A stretch of 64,000 nt of DNA. It comes from an uncultured Prevotella sp. GTDB lineage: Bacteria > Bacteroidota > Bacteroidia > Bacteroidales > Bacteroidaceae. This document shows positions 36,627-45,621 of the stretch, piece by piece. The DNA lies in assembly GCA_905234845.1 (NCBI GenBank), contig CAJOIW010000005.1, positions 1-64,000 of the forward strand, in the 5' to 3' direction. Position numbers and translations under genes: made by a program. The notes under the pieces are model-generated. The model was given only the letters and a program-made list of their open reading frames with translations, did no database searches and was not told the DNA's origin. The first letter of the stretch is position 1. Each line of letters opens with the position of its first letter.

Positions 36627-36727
36627 TATGTTTCAGGGTGCGAAAGCTAAGCTTTTACCCTCCAAAAGACCATGTTTTGCACTCCAAAACACGGTCTTTT
36701 GCACCCCCAAACATATATCTTTCGCAA
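36627..36727 (+). repeat. Palindrome-rich dispersed intergenic element, copy 3
   Basis: It runs from TATATGTTTCAGGGTGCGAA to ACATATATCTTTCGC, the same ends as copies 1 and 2, with diverged internal palindromes (CCAAAAGACCATG ... CACGGTCTTTTG). It is surrounded by CATCCCTCATC-type short repeats (36550-36620, 36735-36765). No gene is seen in 36305-37148. Confidence 0.65.
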
Positions 36728-36802
36728 AAACACTCTCATCCTTCATCCCTCATCTCTCATCCTTTTTTCCGAAACATATATGTTTCACTCGCCTAAAACG
36801 CA

Positions 36803-36846
36803 AAAAAATCCTGACAGAAATTGTTAATTTTTCCGTCAGGATTTTT
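36803..36846. terminator. Bidirectional terminator-like hairpin
   Basis: AAAAATCCTGAC pairs with GTCAGGATTTTT around an AT-rich loop, with T runs on both sides. It marks the left edge of the AT-rich segment. Confidence 0.6.
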
Positions 36847-36889
36847 ACATTTATTCACATTTGCAGATTTTTGCACATTGTTGCATTAA

Positions 36890-36935
36890 GGTTTAGTTTA
36901 GGTTATAGATATTTAATATGGGTATAAACTAAACC
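36890..36935. repeat. Perfect 11-bp inverted repeat at the left edge of the AT-rich island
   Basis: GGTTTAGTTTA (36890-36900) and TAAACTAAACC (36925-36935) enclose 24 AT-rich bases. Confidence 0.6.
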
Positions 36936-37148
36936 AAAGGGTTGTGCTATCAAACAGAATAATTAGCTTCTCTTTTCTTATGGACGGCAATCATATCTCA
37001 TATTTAGAGTTATATGCGTGTATTTTGCTTCCAAATTCGATAAAAATACGAATTTGGAGATAAAAATCTATAAAACAGTGTGATTTTAGGCAAAAAACAG
37101 TACAAAGGTAATATTTTTTTTATTATATTTGCACCAAAATTACCCAGT

Positions 37149-37397
37149 ATGACATTACAAAAGTGGATTGAAGATAGAGCCCTTCTGTGCTACTAGAAAT
37201 ATATGGAGTTTGTGGTTGACAGGGCTCCATCTTACAAGCAGTTTGTCAATAACATGCAGGAGAAGATGGAGGATGCCGAGTTTACCAACGATATGCAATC
37301 TCTTCTGCGTCCAGATGTTACTTTCAATGCGAGTGATGCTTATCCTCTCATTTATGAGACGTTTATTGATAAGATGGAAGGGGAAAAGAGAGATTGA
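37149..37397 (+). pseudogene. Possible decayed gene in the AT-rich island
   Basis: A TATATTTG -7 box (37124-37131) precedes ATG at 37149 (MTLQKWIEDRALLCY, then TAG). A second open frame follows at 37203-37397 (64 residues, with NNMQEKMEDAEF, LLRPDVTFNASDAYPLIYET). The pieces could be the two ends of a collapsed nucleotidyltransferase-like (AbiEii-type) gene, but I cannot confirm the family. The second frame could also be a genuine small gene. Confidence 0.3.
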
Positions 37398-37480
37398 ATA
37401 TTTCATTAAGTTTAAGTGCTCAATTGGAAAAGAGATATAACTTATTATAAAGAACATAATTTCAATTAAATTTAGATATT

Positions 37481-38137
37481 ATGAAGTATTTGTATGCAAT
37501 ATTTTTGTCATTGTTCACATTATTATTATACGCATCTCCAGAAGATCACGGAAGATGGTATGCAGAACATTCATCATCAACATGGGGAATATTTGATATT
37601 CTAGGACTTGTTATTTTAGTTGTAGTTGTCGTTGTTTGGGGGGTAATGAAATTAAACGGAGGTAATACTTCAAATAATAATTATGCAAAGAATATTGGTA
37701 ATAATTGCTCGTCAGTTCATGACTCTTCATCTGTAAGAGATTGGGGGCCATATACAACATGTCCGAAATGTGGCGGACGTGGAAGTTGGAAGGGTGATAG
37801 TGTCGCTTTTGATGATAACGGAATTGAAACATGTCCTGAATGTCATGGATTTAGAAAACAGTTCTCATCCCAAGCATTAATAGCGTATCACAATTATCTT
37901 GATTGTATAACTCGTTATAATGGAGACTCTAGTCAGTGTGCTTTATTCGCAAGAGTAAGTTATAAAAGGGCTTTGGAAAAAGAACTTGAAGGCTGTAGTC
38001 CGTGTCCATGCTGTAAAGGAAATGGTGTGATACGGCATTATGAGATAATAGAAACAGATACTGGAAGATACAAAAAAGAAATTTGTAATAAATGTAACGG
38101 TGTTGGTTTGTTGAAAAATGGAAAAGCAGTTCGATAA
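37481..38137 (+). CDS. Membrane protein with DnaJ-type CxxCxG zinc motifs, unknown function
   Basis: A 218-residue protein: signal-like hydrophobic start (residues 1-19), a second hydrophobic segment (residues about 37-58, GLVILVVVVVVWGVMKL) and a C-terminal domain with four cysteine pairs, CPKCGGRG, CPECHG, CPCCKGNG and CNKCNGVG, as in the DnaJ zinc-binding domain. There is no J-domain. Base composition is far more AT-rich than the surrounding chromosome, so it was probably acquired. The role is unknown; a membrane-tethered zinc or redox-binding protein is an inference. Confidence 0.6.
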   Translation: MKYLYAIFLSLFTLLLYASPEDHGRWYAEHSSSTWGIFDILGLVILVVVVVVWGVMKLNGGNTSNNNYAKNIGNNCSSVHDSSSVRDWGPYTTCPKCGGRGSWKGDSVAFDDNGIETCPECHGFRKQFSSQALIAYHNYLDCITRYNGDSSQCALFARVSYKRALEKELEGCSPCPCCKGNGVIRHYEIIETDTGRYKKEICNKCNGVGLLKNGKAVR

Positions 38138-38248
38138 TAGATTGTATATGAATATTGTAAAAATAAGATAATTCTGATTTTTGACTAAGATAAATTATAT
38201 TTGTCGTAAGGATATTAATTAGTGTATAATATATAAATAGTAGTACAT

Positions 38249-39016
38249 ATGGCACAAAAAATCTATAAAACAGAGGATGGTCAAACCATTATTGCAAATA
38301 CGATGAATGACGTAACTAATGTGAGTTTTAAGGAATATATCCTCAAATTTCATTCATATTCAATTGCACCGATTATTTCTGGTTTGGCTTTTAAACTTTT
38401 TAGTTTTCTTCCAATGGATTCTATTGTAAGAATTGTTAGCCGTCAATCTTTTGAATTAGCCAAAAAGCAATTAGCAAATTTAGAAAAAGTGGTGCTACCT
38501 AAAGAAATCTATACTTTATTAGAAAATGATTTGAAGAAAAAAGAACAGGAGAAAATTTGGAAAGGATTATCTTTAGACATCAATCAATTAGGGGCCATTT
38601 TTTTACACGGAGAAAAATTAGGCTACAAGTTCAGTTCTTATCGATTTGAAGGTACTCCAAAAAATTTAAAAAAAGAAGATCTTCCAAATTTTGCTTATGT
38701 CGATGATAATGATATTTTGCATAGAGTTGGAGGAGAGTCGTTGTCTGAGGGGCAATTAAGGTCATTGATAAATGAATCCAAAGTAATATATGTTCAGATA
38801 TTAGATAATGGAATTCAATGGCATGCATTCATTAGAACTTTCCAAGGGTTAAAAGGTAAAGAGTCTGGTAAACAAGGTTCCGTTCCTCATATTCATTATT
38901 ATTCCAATAAGAATGGAACCTCAAAGGCAGATTTTGTAGATATGATAAATAAGGGCAACTATCCTACGGCAAAAGTACATATTCCATTAATTGATGAACA
39001 AATTAAAAGTCAATAA
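38249..39016 (+). CDS. Unrecognised protein of the AT-rich island
   Basis: A 255-residue protein I cannot assign. A helical N-terminal part contains a moderately hydrophobic stretch (residues about 39-60, SIAPIISGLAFKLFSFLP). The C-terminal part has IQWHAFIRTFQGLKGKESG and a histidine pair in SVPHIHYYSNKNG followed by NYPTAKVHIPLI; the W-H and H-I-H positions look like possible catalytic or metal-binding residues. Like the preceding gene it is AT-rich. No signal peptide is seen. Confidence 0.55.
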   Translation: MAQKIYKTEDGQTIIANTMNDVTNVSFKEYILKFHSYSIAPIISGLAFKLFSFLPMDSIVRIVSRQSFELAKKQLANLEKVVLPKEIYTLLENDLKKKEQEKIWKGLSLDINQLGAIFLHGEKLGYKFSSYRFEGTPKNLKKEDLPNFAYVDDNDILHRVGGESLSEGQLRSLINESKVIYVQILDNGIQWHAFIRTFQGLKGKESGKQGSVPHIHYYSNKNGTSKADFVDMINKGNYPTAKVHIPLIDEQIKSQ

Positions 39017-39412
39017 TACGCCTGTATTTACACCTTAAATGAGATTCTTTTGCCCCTCGGCTATTTTCGACTATCTCGGGGGACAGATAGGGGACAAAAT
39101 GGGTGATAATCTGCAAATATCGAAGTTAAAAATCAAAAATCTGCAAAAATGGGCGCAATTCTTAATGCTTGAAATTAAGCGATTTACGATCCATATTTGC
39201 AGACATTATGCTTTCTTTGCAAAAAATCACTTGCCCACGCAGAAACTGTTAAAAATTTCCACCCCGATTTAAACATTTTTAAGACACGCGACCGACTACT
39301 TACGGAAATAATGCTTACCTTTGCGACCAATAAACTAAGTTCATCGGCAACTATACTGACTATCTGACAAGATAAAAACGACAATAACTCATCTTTAAAA
39401 TTCAGAAATAAC
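39017..39412. other. Non-coding right flank of the AT-rich island
   Basis: No convincing gene. It holds TTTGCAGA/TCTGCAAA-type short repeats and the promoter at 39316-39323 (TACCTTTG) for the next gene. The transition back to GC-richer chromosomal sequence occurs here. Confidence 0.5.
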
Positions 39413-40276
39413 ATGAAACAAAGTATCAAGACAACGGTAATGGCAATCATTGCCATGTGCGCCTTCTCGACCACAACCATGGCGCAGCACAACGCCGACC
39501 CGAAGGTGTGGGCATGGAATTTCCCGCAAGGTATCAACATTCAGGCCGAGCCCGGACAACAGGCCCTGTCATGCCAGATGCACTACTTCGACCTGGTGGA
39601 AAGAGGCGAGGGATTTGAGAAGAAGTCGATGATCTGGTACGACACGACCATCGCCGAGCCTGGAGCCGAAAAGACCGTCATCGACGAGTATGGCAAGCAC
39701 ATCGAAGTGCCCAACGCACTCATCATCCCGCTCGACAAAAACGCCAAGGCTAAGAAAGGCGACATCCTGCTCACCCACGACAAATATCACAAAATGATGC
39801 GAGCCATCGTGATCGACGCATCCAACCCCACCGAACCCGTGGTGTGCTTCCTCGACGACAGCTGGGGCTGGCCCGGAAACCCTGAGTCGGAAAAACTGGC
39901 CGAGAAGCAGAAGGGCGAGCAACTGAAGGCTGGCTCGTTCAACGTGCTCAAAAAAGGCACTTTCATGCCCGGCGCACAGGTGGCCTACAATAAAGACGGC
40001 GACAAGAAGTTCGGCCGAATCATGCAGGTCAGCGGCGACAAGCTGTTGGTGAGCGTATTCGCCAACCGTCTTGAGTCAGTCACGAAGGGCGAGTGCACGC
40101 TGTTGCCGATTAACCAGAAGTTCAAGGTGGGCGACAAGGTGAGCTGTATTTCTATCGACAAGTACGAACCAGGCTACGAGGTGGTGAAGGTAGACCAGGA
40201 ACACGGTCACGTATGGGTGAAGCACGAAAACTCCACCTACACGCAATGCCACGGCATAATTAACGTGCTGAAGTAA
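39413..40276 (+). CDS. Secreted protein of unknown function
   Basis: A 287-residue protein with signal peptide (residues 1-24, ending TTTMAQ). The mature protein has no recognised domain. It is rich in beta-type segments, with repeated KKGDILL, FGRIMQVSGDKLLVSVF and KVGDKVSCI patterns that suggest small SH3- or KOW-like barrels. It stands alone with its own promoter and a strong terminator. Confidence 0.6.
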   Translation: MKQSIKTTVMAIIAMCAFSTTTMAQHNADPKVWAWNFPQGINIQAEPGQQALSCQMHYFDLVERGEGFEKKSMIWYDTTIAEPGAEKTVIDEYGKHIEVPNALIIPLDKNAKAKKGDILLTHDKYHKMMRAIVIDASNPTEPVVCFLDDSWGWPGNPESEKLAEKQKGEQLKAGSFNVLKKGTFMPGAQVAYNKDGDKKFGRIMQVSGDKLLVSVFANRLESVTKGECTLLPINQKFKVGDKVSCISIDKYEPGYEVVKVDQEHGHVWVKHENSTYTQCHGIINVLK

Positions 40277-40285
40277 GGATAGGAA

Positions 40286-40326
40286 AAAATCCGGATGGAG
40301 AGTTTTAAACTTTCCGTCCGGATTTA
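40286..40326. terminator. Terminator between the secreted protein and kbl
   Basis: AAATCCGGATGGAGAG (40287-40302) pairs with CTTTCCGTCCGGATTT (40310-40325) with few mismatches. T runs follow on the plus strand and A runs precede, so it can serve both convergent genes. Confidence 0.75.
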
Positions 40327-40367
40327 AGTTTTTTATCTTGCGGCGATGTTCCACATCGGGCATCTTG

Positions 40368-41555
40368 TCACTTCAGCACGCCGAGTTCGCGACCCACTTT
40401 GATGAAGGCGGCGATGGCCTTGTCGAGCTGGTCGCGGGTGTGGCCGGCCGAGAGCTGTACGCGGATGCGGGCCTGTTCCTTCGGCACGACGGGATAGTAG
40501 AAACCGGTGACGTAGATGCCCTCTTCCTGCATCTTGGCGGCATAGACCTGCGAGAGCTTGGCGTCGTAGAGCATGACGGCGCAGATGGCGCTCTGCGTGG
40601 GCTTGATGTCGAATCCGGCAGCCATCATCTTGTCGCGGAAGTAGTTGACGTTCTCCACCAGTCGGTCGTGCAGCTCGTCGCTCTCCTTGAGCATCTTGAA
40701 CACCTCGAGCGAGGCACCGATGATGCAGGGAGCCAGCGAGTTGCTGAACAGATAGGGGCGTGAACGCTGGCGCAGCAGGTCGATAATCTCCTTGCGGCCG
40801 GTGGTGAATCCGCCGAGGGCACCGCCGAAGGCCTTGCCGAGCGTGCCGGTGTAGATGTCTACTCGTCCGTAGGTGTTGAAGAACTCGCTCACGCCGTGGC
40901 CGGTCTGTCCGACGACACCTGCCGAGTGGCTCTCGTCGACCATCACCAGGGCATCGTATTTCTCGGCCAGGTCGCATATCTTGTCAACGGGAGCCACGTT
41001 GCCGTCCATGGAGAAGACGCCGTCGGTGACGATGATGCGGAATCGCTGGGCCTGTGCCTCCTGCAGGCAACGCTCCAGGTCGGCCATGTCGGCATTGGCA
41101 TAGCGGTAGCGCTTGGCCTTGCACAGACGCACGCCGTCGATGATAGAGGCATGGTTCAGCGCATCAGAGATGATGGCGTCCTCATCGGTGAGCAACGGCT
41201 CGAACACGCCGCCGTTGGCATCGAAGCATGCGGCGTAGAGTATGGTGTCTTCGGTCTTGAAGTAGTCGCTGATGGCGGCCTCGAGCTCTTTGTGGATATC
41301 CTGCGTTCCGCAGATGAAACGCACCGACGACATGCCGTAGCCGCGGCGGTCCATCATGCGCTTCGATGCCTCGATGACGCGCGGGTTGTCGCTCAAACCA
41401 AGATAGTTGTTGGCACAGAAGTTGAGCACTTCCTGTCCCTTCACCTCGATGGCGGCCCGCTGCGGGGTCTCGATGAGGCGCTCTTCCTTGTAAAGTCCTG
41501 CTTCACGAATCTCGGCCAGCGTCTGGCTGAGATGTTCCTTCATTTTTCCGTACAT
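40368..41555 (-). CDS. kbl: Glycine C-acetyltransferase (2-amino-3-ketobutyrate CoA ligase)
   Basis: A 395-residue alpha-oxoamine synthase. Motifs are NFCANNYLGLSDNPRVIEAS, MVDESHSAGVVGQTGHGVSE and the Schiff-base lysine in GTLGKAFGGALGGFTTG. It cleaves 2-amino-3-ketobutyrate with CoA to glycine and acetyl-CoA. It is divergent from the threonine-dehydrogenase-like gene at 41872, so the pair makes the two-step threonine degradation route. Confidence 0.95.
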   Translation of the reverse strand: MYGKMKEHLSQTLAEIREAGLYKEERLIETPQRAAIEVKGQEVLNFCANNYLGLSDNPRVIEASKRMMDRRGYGMSSVRFICGTQDIHKELEAAISDYFKTEDTILYAACFDANGGVFEPLLTDEDAIISDALNHASIIDGVRLCKAKRYRYANADMADLERCLQEAQAQRFRIIVTDGVFSMDGNVAPVDKICDLAEKYDALVMVDESHSAGVVGQTGHGVSEFFNTYGRVDIYTGTLGKAFGGALGGFTTGRKEIIDLLRQRSRPYLFSNSLAPCIIGASLEVFKMLKESDELHDRLVENVNYFRDKMMAAGFDIKPTQSAICAVMLYDAKLSQVYAAKMQEEGIYVTGFYYPVVPKEQARIRVQLSAGHTRDQLDKAIAAFIKVGRELGVLK

Positions 41556-41581
41556 AGGTAATAGATATTATATATTAGAAT

Positions 41582-41727
41582 TTTTCTGCAAAGATTTTGC
41601 AAACGAGCGCAAAAGGAGCTTGCTCCGATTTTGCCGAGTGCAGCTAAATTTTCTGCAAAGATTTTGCAAACGAGCGCAAAAGGAACTTGCTCCGATTTTG
41701 CCGAGTGCAACTAAATTTTCTGCAAAG
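41582..41727. repeat. 67-bp tandem repeat between kbl and tdh
   Basis: Two full 67-bp units start at 41582 and 41649, with the first 12 bases of a third at 41716. Each holds GGAGCTTGCTCC (GGAACTTGCTCC in unit two) and GCAAAGATTTTGCAAACGAG. The divergent intergenic region 41556-41871 contains nothing else but the tdh promoter. Confidence 0.85.
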
Positions 41728-41798
41728 TAAATATTTTTTTCTGAAATATCCAAATTATGTATATTTTTTTCTCCCACCTCGTTTTTTCTTGCAGAAAG

Positions 41799-41830
41799 TT
41801 TGGATGTATCGTGAATAGTTTGTACTTTTG
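41799..41830 (+). promoter_or_regulatory. tdh promoter
   Basis: TTTG (41799-41802), 20 bases, TACTTTTG (41823-41830), 42 bases before the start codon. Confidence 0.55.
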
Positions 41831-41871
41831 CATGTTTGGAAATAGAGCATTTTAAATTTCTAATATAGGAA

Positions 41872-42822
41872 ATGAAGAATATTTTGGTCATTGGTTCCAC
41901 AGGGCAGATTGGTTCTGAGCTGACCCGAGAGTTAAGGAAGATATACGGTAACGAACATGTTGTGGCAGGCTATATACCCGGCGCTGAGCCTCAGGGAGAG
42001 TTGCGCGACGGCGGTCCCTCGGCCTTGGCCGACGTTACCAACGGTCAGCAGATTGCCGATGCCGTAAAAACTCACAACATCGACACCATTTACAACCTGG
42101 CTGCGCTGCTCTCGGTGGTTGCCGAGCGAAAGCCGCAGCTGGCCTGGCGCATCGGCATCGACGGACTGTGGAACATCCTCGAGGTGGCCCGCGAGAACAA
42201 GTGCGCCGTGTTCACTCCCAGTTCGATAGGTTCGTTTGGCCCGTCAACCCCGCACAACCCCACACCGCAAGATACCATCCAGCGCCCACTGACCATCTAC
42301 GGTGTGTCGAAGGTGACCACCGAACTGCTGTCCGACTATTATTTCCACAAATACGGTGTCGACACGCGCTCAGTGCGATTCCCCGGACTCATCTCCTACG
42401 TCACCCCACCGGGCGGGGGAACGACCGACTATGCCGTCGACATTTACTACTCGGCCGTGCGTGGCGAGACATTCGTCTGTCCGCTTCGCGAGGGAACCAT
42501 GCTCGACATGATGTATATGCCCGACGCACTGCATGCCGCCATCTCGCTCATGGAGGCCGACCCCGCGCGACTTGTCCACCGCAACTCGTTCAACATCGCG
42601 GCCATGAGCTTCGCACCCGAGACCATCTACGAGGCCATTCGCCGCTACCGTCCCGACTTCGAGATGGTGTACGACGTCGACCCGCTGAAACAGTCGATAG
42701 CCGACTCGTGGCCCGACAGACTCGACGACTCCTGCGCCCGTGCCGAATGGGACTGGCAGCCCCGCTATGACCTTGATGCGATGACTCGCGACATGCTCGA
42801 GAAGCTCTCGCTGAAGTTATAA
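41872..42822 (+). CDS. tdh: SDR-type L-threonine 3-dehydrogenase
   Basis: A 316-residue extended short-chain dehydrogenase. Start NILVIGSTGQIGSELTRELR is the NAD-binding Rossmann motif; the catalytic YGVSKVTTELL (Y-x-x-x-K) and PSSIGSFGPSTP (Ser/Thr) follow. RFPGLISYVTPPGGGTTDYA is characteristic of SDR-type threonine dehydrogenases rather than sugar epimerases. It makes 2-amino-3-ketobutyrate for the divergent Kbl. Confidence 0.88.
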   Translation: MKNILVIGSTGQIGSELTRELRKIYGNEHVVAGYIPGAEPQGELRDGGPSALADVTNGQQIADAVKTHNIDTIYNLAALLSVVAERKPQLAWRIGIDGLWNILEVARENKCAVFTPSSIGSFGPSTPHNPTPQDTIQRPLTIYGVSKVTTELLSDYYFHKYGVDTRSVRFPGLISYVTPPGGGTTDYAVDIYYSAVRGETFVCPLREGTMLDMMYMPDALHAAISLMEADPARLVHRNSFNIAAMSFAPETIYEAIRRYRPDFEMVYDVDPLKQSIADSWPDRLDDSCARAEWDWQPRYDLDAMTRDMLEKLSLKL

Positions 42823-42890
42823 AAATCGAGTCAGCCACATATTCAATGTCTTTTGTCAAAAAACAAAGGTCATCTTTTAGAAAAACTTTG

Positions 42891-42898
42891 TAACTTTG
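42891..42898 (+). promoter_or_regulatory. -7 box of the GH78 gene
   Basis: TAACTTTG, 66 bases before the start codon at 42965. Confidence 0.45.
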
Positions 42899-42964
42899 CC
42901 GACACGATACATGGGAATGTCGTGCCGGCAAGAAAAAGTTACTCAGAAAAATAGTTTATTTAAG

Positions 42965-45553
42965 ATGAAAACAACCGTTAAGCTTTTCGTGAACATTGCG
43001 GTCGCAATGGCCGTCATTACCAGTATGGGGTGTAGCCAGAAGGTCACCTTGCAGGCAGAACAACGTACCATAGCTCTCGACGCTTCGGCATGGAACGTGT
43101 CGAAATGGATATCGGCAGCCAATGCCCCTGTTGTGGAGGGACGTATCAACAACAGCGAGAAGGAACGTGCTGCCGACGGTGCCAGCTGGTTCCTCTCTAC
43201 CGTGACCAATCAGACCAAGGTGAAGTCGGCCAAATGGATGACTGCCGGACTTGGCGTTTACGAGCTTTATGTCAATGGCCATCTCGTAGGGCAGGAAGTC
43301 CTCAAACCGGGCTTCACCCATCCCGAGAAGACGAAACGGTCGTTCACCTATGACATCACTCGCTATTTTAACACCAACGTTGGTGCGGAAAACCAGCTGG
43401 CCGTACAGGTGACGCCGGGCTGGTGGGCCGATAAGATTGTCACGCCGTGGGACCACGACGGCATGATTGGTCGCAAGTGCGCCTTCCGCGGAGTGCTGCA
43501 GTTGACTTTCGCCGACGGCACGACGAAATACTACGGCACCGACACCGACACTTGGCGTGCGGGCATTGCCGGACCAGTGAAGCATGCCGCTATCTTCGAC
43601 GGCGAACGCTACGATGCCCGCGAGCCGCAGGGATTCCTGACAGCCGAGAAACTGTCGGTGCCCGAAGTGAACAACGAGTTCAACGGCGACATCCTGCCCT
43701 CAGACGGTGCCGAGATCTATCTGCGCACCGACCTCACCCTCTCGCCCGTGAAGGCCTACACATGGAAGGGCACGCAGGGCGAGCGCGAGAACGAGTTTGG
43801 CAAGGTGGTCATTGCTCAGGAGTTTGCCCCGGGTGCCGAGATTACGGTCAGGAAAGGCGAGACGCTTGTCGTCGACTTCGGACAGAACTGCGCTGCCGTT
43901 CCCGCGTTCGTCTTTAAGGCTCCTGCCGGTACACAGCTGACGTGTCTGCCCGGCGAGCTGCTCAACGACGGCAATGGTGCTCGCAGCCGTGGCATGGACG
44001 GTCCTGAAGGCAGCGTCCATCGCGAAAACCTGCGCATGTGGGAGAAGGGCATCAGGCTGGAATATATCTTCGCCGGAGCCGACGACTACGAGACCTATCG
44101 CCCTCACTGCACCTTCTTCGGCTATCGCTTTGTCTCTATCACGGCCACCGACGAGGTGCACATCAAGAAGATCAGCTCGGTTCCCGTCACGTCGATAGCC
44201 GAGCGTCTTGAAACGGGCACCATCACCACAGGCCATGAGCTCGTCAACAAACTCATCTCGAACACCATCTGGGGACAGCGCTCTAACTATCTCTCTGTGC
44301 CCACCGACTGTCCGCAGCGCAACGAGCGACTCGGCTGGATGGCCGACACGCAGGTGTTCACCGCCACCGGAACGTTCTTCGCCAACACCGACCACTTCTT
44401 CCGCAAGTGGATGCGCGACGTGCGCGACACGCAGGGCGAGCTCGGCGGCTATCCGGGCGTGGCTCCGCTGGCACAGTATGGCGACGAGAAGATGCGACTG
44501 GGCTGGGCCGACGCCGGCATCATCGTGCCCTGGACCGTGTGGAAGCAGTTTGCCGACACCGATATCATCGACGAGAGCTGGGAGTCGATGAACCGATTCA
44601 TGAACCACGTCGACGAAACACAATACGACCACAACAGCCTGCTCGGCGAGAACGGCAACTACCAGTGGGCCGACTGGCTCAGCTACGAGCCTCTCGAGAG
44701 CTGCAGCGGACGTGCCTTCGAGAATGGCCGGCCGAAGCCCGAGGCCGTCAGCTACTGGAACTACCTGAGCGCATCCTACTGGCTCATCGATGCCCAGATG
44801 ATGGCCGACATGGCCCGTGCCACCAATCGCAACGCCGACCGCTACCTGTCGATGGCCGCCCGCGCCAAGGCTTTCCTGAAGGAGAACTTCCTCAATGCCG
44901 ACGGCACGTTCAAGACCGAAATCCTGAACACCATGCAGACGCCTGCCCTCTTCGCCCTGATGAACAATCTGGTGGAGGGCACGGCACGCGAGCAGATGGT
45001 GGCACGCTTGCGCCAGAACTTCGTCGACCACGACAACTGTCTGCAGACGGGATTCCTCGGCACGTCGATTCTCATGGAGACGCTCACGCAGAACGGCATG
45101 GCCGACATCGCCTATGAGCTGCTCTTCCAACGCAAGAATCCGTCGTGGCTCTACTCCATCGACAACGGCGCTACCACCATCTGGGAACGCTGGAACAGCT
45201 ACATGGTCGAAAAAGGCATGGGGCCGCAGGGCATGAACTCGTTCAACCACTATGCCTACGGCGCCGTATGCCAATGGATATGGGAGCGCGTGGCCGGCAT
45301 CGCTGCCGACCCGGCTGTGCCCGGATTCCGCCATATCATCATGCAGCCCGTGCCCGACAAACGGCTCGGACACGTCACGGCAGAATACAACTCGGCTGCC
45401 GGACTCATCAAGAGCAGCTGGCGCTACGAGAGCGACCGCTGGACGTGGACCTTCACCGTGCCGAAAGGTGCTACGGCTACGGTCACGCTGCCCGGCGAGA
45501 CCGAGAGCAAAGACTACCAGGCCGGCACCTATACAGTCAGTAAACAATTGTAA
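42965..45553 (+). CDS. Lipoprotein alpha-L-rhamnosidase (GH78)
   Basis: An 862-residue enzyme. The N-terminus (MKTTVKLFVNIAVAMAVITS then MGC) is a lipoprotein signal. Beta-sandwich domains (GLGVYELYVNGHLVGQEVL, GWWADKIVTPWDHDGMIG) precede the (alpha/alpha)6 catalytic barrel, which carries the GH78 signature VPTDCPQRNERLGWMADTQV with its acidic residues and a later TTIWERWNSYMVEKG and NSFNHYAYGAVCQWIWE. It releases terminal L-rhamnose, typically from pectic rhamnogalacturonan. The ATG at 42965 is chosen for the signal peptide. GH28 and GH43 genes lie 4-9 kb downstream. Confidence 0.92.
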   Translation: MKTTVKLFVNIAVAMAVITSMGCSQKVTLQAEQRTIALDASAWNVSKWISAANAPVVEGRINNSEKERAADGASWFLSTVTNQTKVKSAKWMTAGLGVYELYVNGHLVGQEVLKPGFTHPEKTKRSFTYDITRYFNTNVGAENQLAVQVTPGWWADKIVTPWDHDGMIGRKCAFRGVLQLTFADGTTKYYGTDTDTWRAGIAGPVKHAAIFDGERYDAREPQGFLTAEKLSVPEVNNEFNGDILPSDGAEIYLRTDLTLSPVKAYTWKGTQGERENEFGKVVIAQEFAPGAEITVRKGETLVVDFGQNCAAVPAFVFKAPAGTQLTCLPGELLNDGNGARSRGMDGPEGSVHRENLRMWEKGIRLEYIFAGADDYETYRPHCTFFGYRFVSITATDEVHIKKISSVPVTSIAERLETGTITTGHELVNKLISNTIWGQRSNYLSVPTDCPQRNERLGWMADTQVFTATGTFFANTDHFFRKWMRDVRDTQGELGGYPGVAPLAQYGDEKMRLGWADAGIIVPWTVWKQFADTDIIDESWESMNRFMNHVDETQYDHNSLLGENGNYQWADWLSYEPLESCSGRAFENGRPKPEAVSYWNYLSASYWLIDAQMMADMARATNRNADRYLSMAARAKAFLKENFLNADGTFKTEILNTMQTPALFALMNNLVEGTAREQMVARLRQNFVDHDNCLQTGFLGTSILMETLTQNGMADIAYELLFQRKNPSWLYSIDNGATTIWERWNSYMVEKGMGPQGMNSFNHYAYGAVCQWIWERVAGIAADPAVPGFRHIIMQPVPDKRLGHVTAEYNSAAGLIKSSWRYESDRWTWTFTVPKGATATVTLPGETESKDYQAGTYTVSKQL

Positions 45554-45577
45554 GAAGGAAAACCAGAGCTTTTAGCT

Positions 45578-45620
45578 TATGGGGGCTTAGCTTTCGTGTT
45601 ATGAAAGCTAAGCCCCCATA
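45578..45620. terminator. Perfect 18-bp hairpin after the GH78 gene
   Basis: TATGGGGGCTTAGCTTTC (45578-45595) and its exact complement (45603-45620) with a 7-base loop. The CTTAGCTTTC/GAAAGCTAAG part echoes the palindromes of the dispersed elements at 1370, 17776 and 36627. Confidence 0.8.
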
Positions 45621-45621
45621 A

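Noticed and set aside
39039..39272. A 77-codon frame in the right flank of the AT-rich island
   Set aside because: No homology pattern, no promoter of its own, and it crosses repeated TTTGCAGA-type sequence; it looks non-coding.
41582..41727. Possible CRISPR array or insertion sequence end
   Set aside because: Two head-to-tail 67-bp copies without spacers, transposase or terminal inverted repeats.
43700..45547. A 615-codon open frame on the minus strand
   Set aside because: It is a shadow of the GH78 gene, which carries the family signature on the plus strand.
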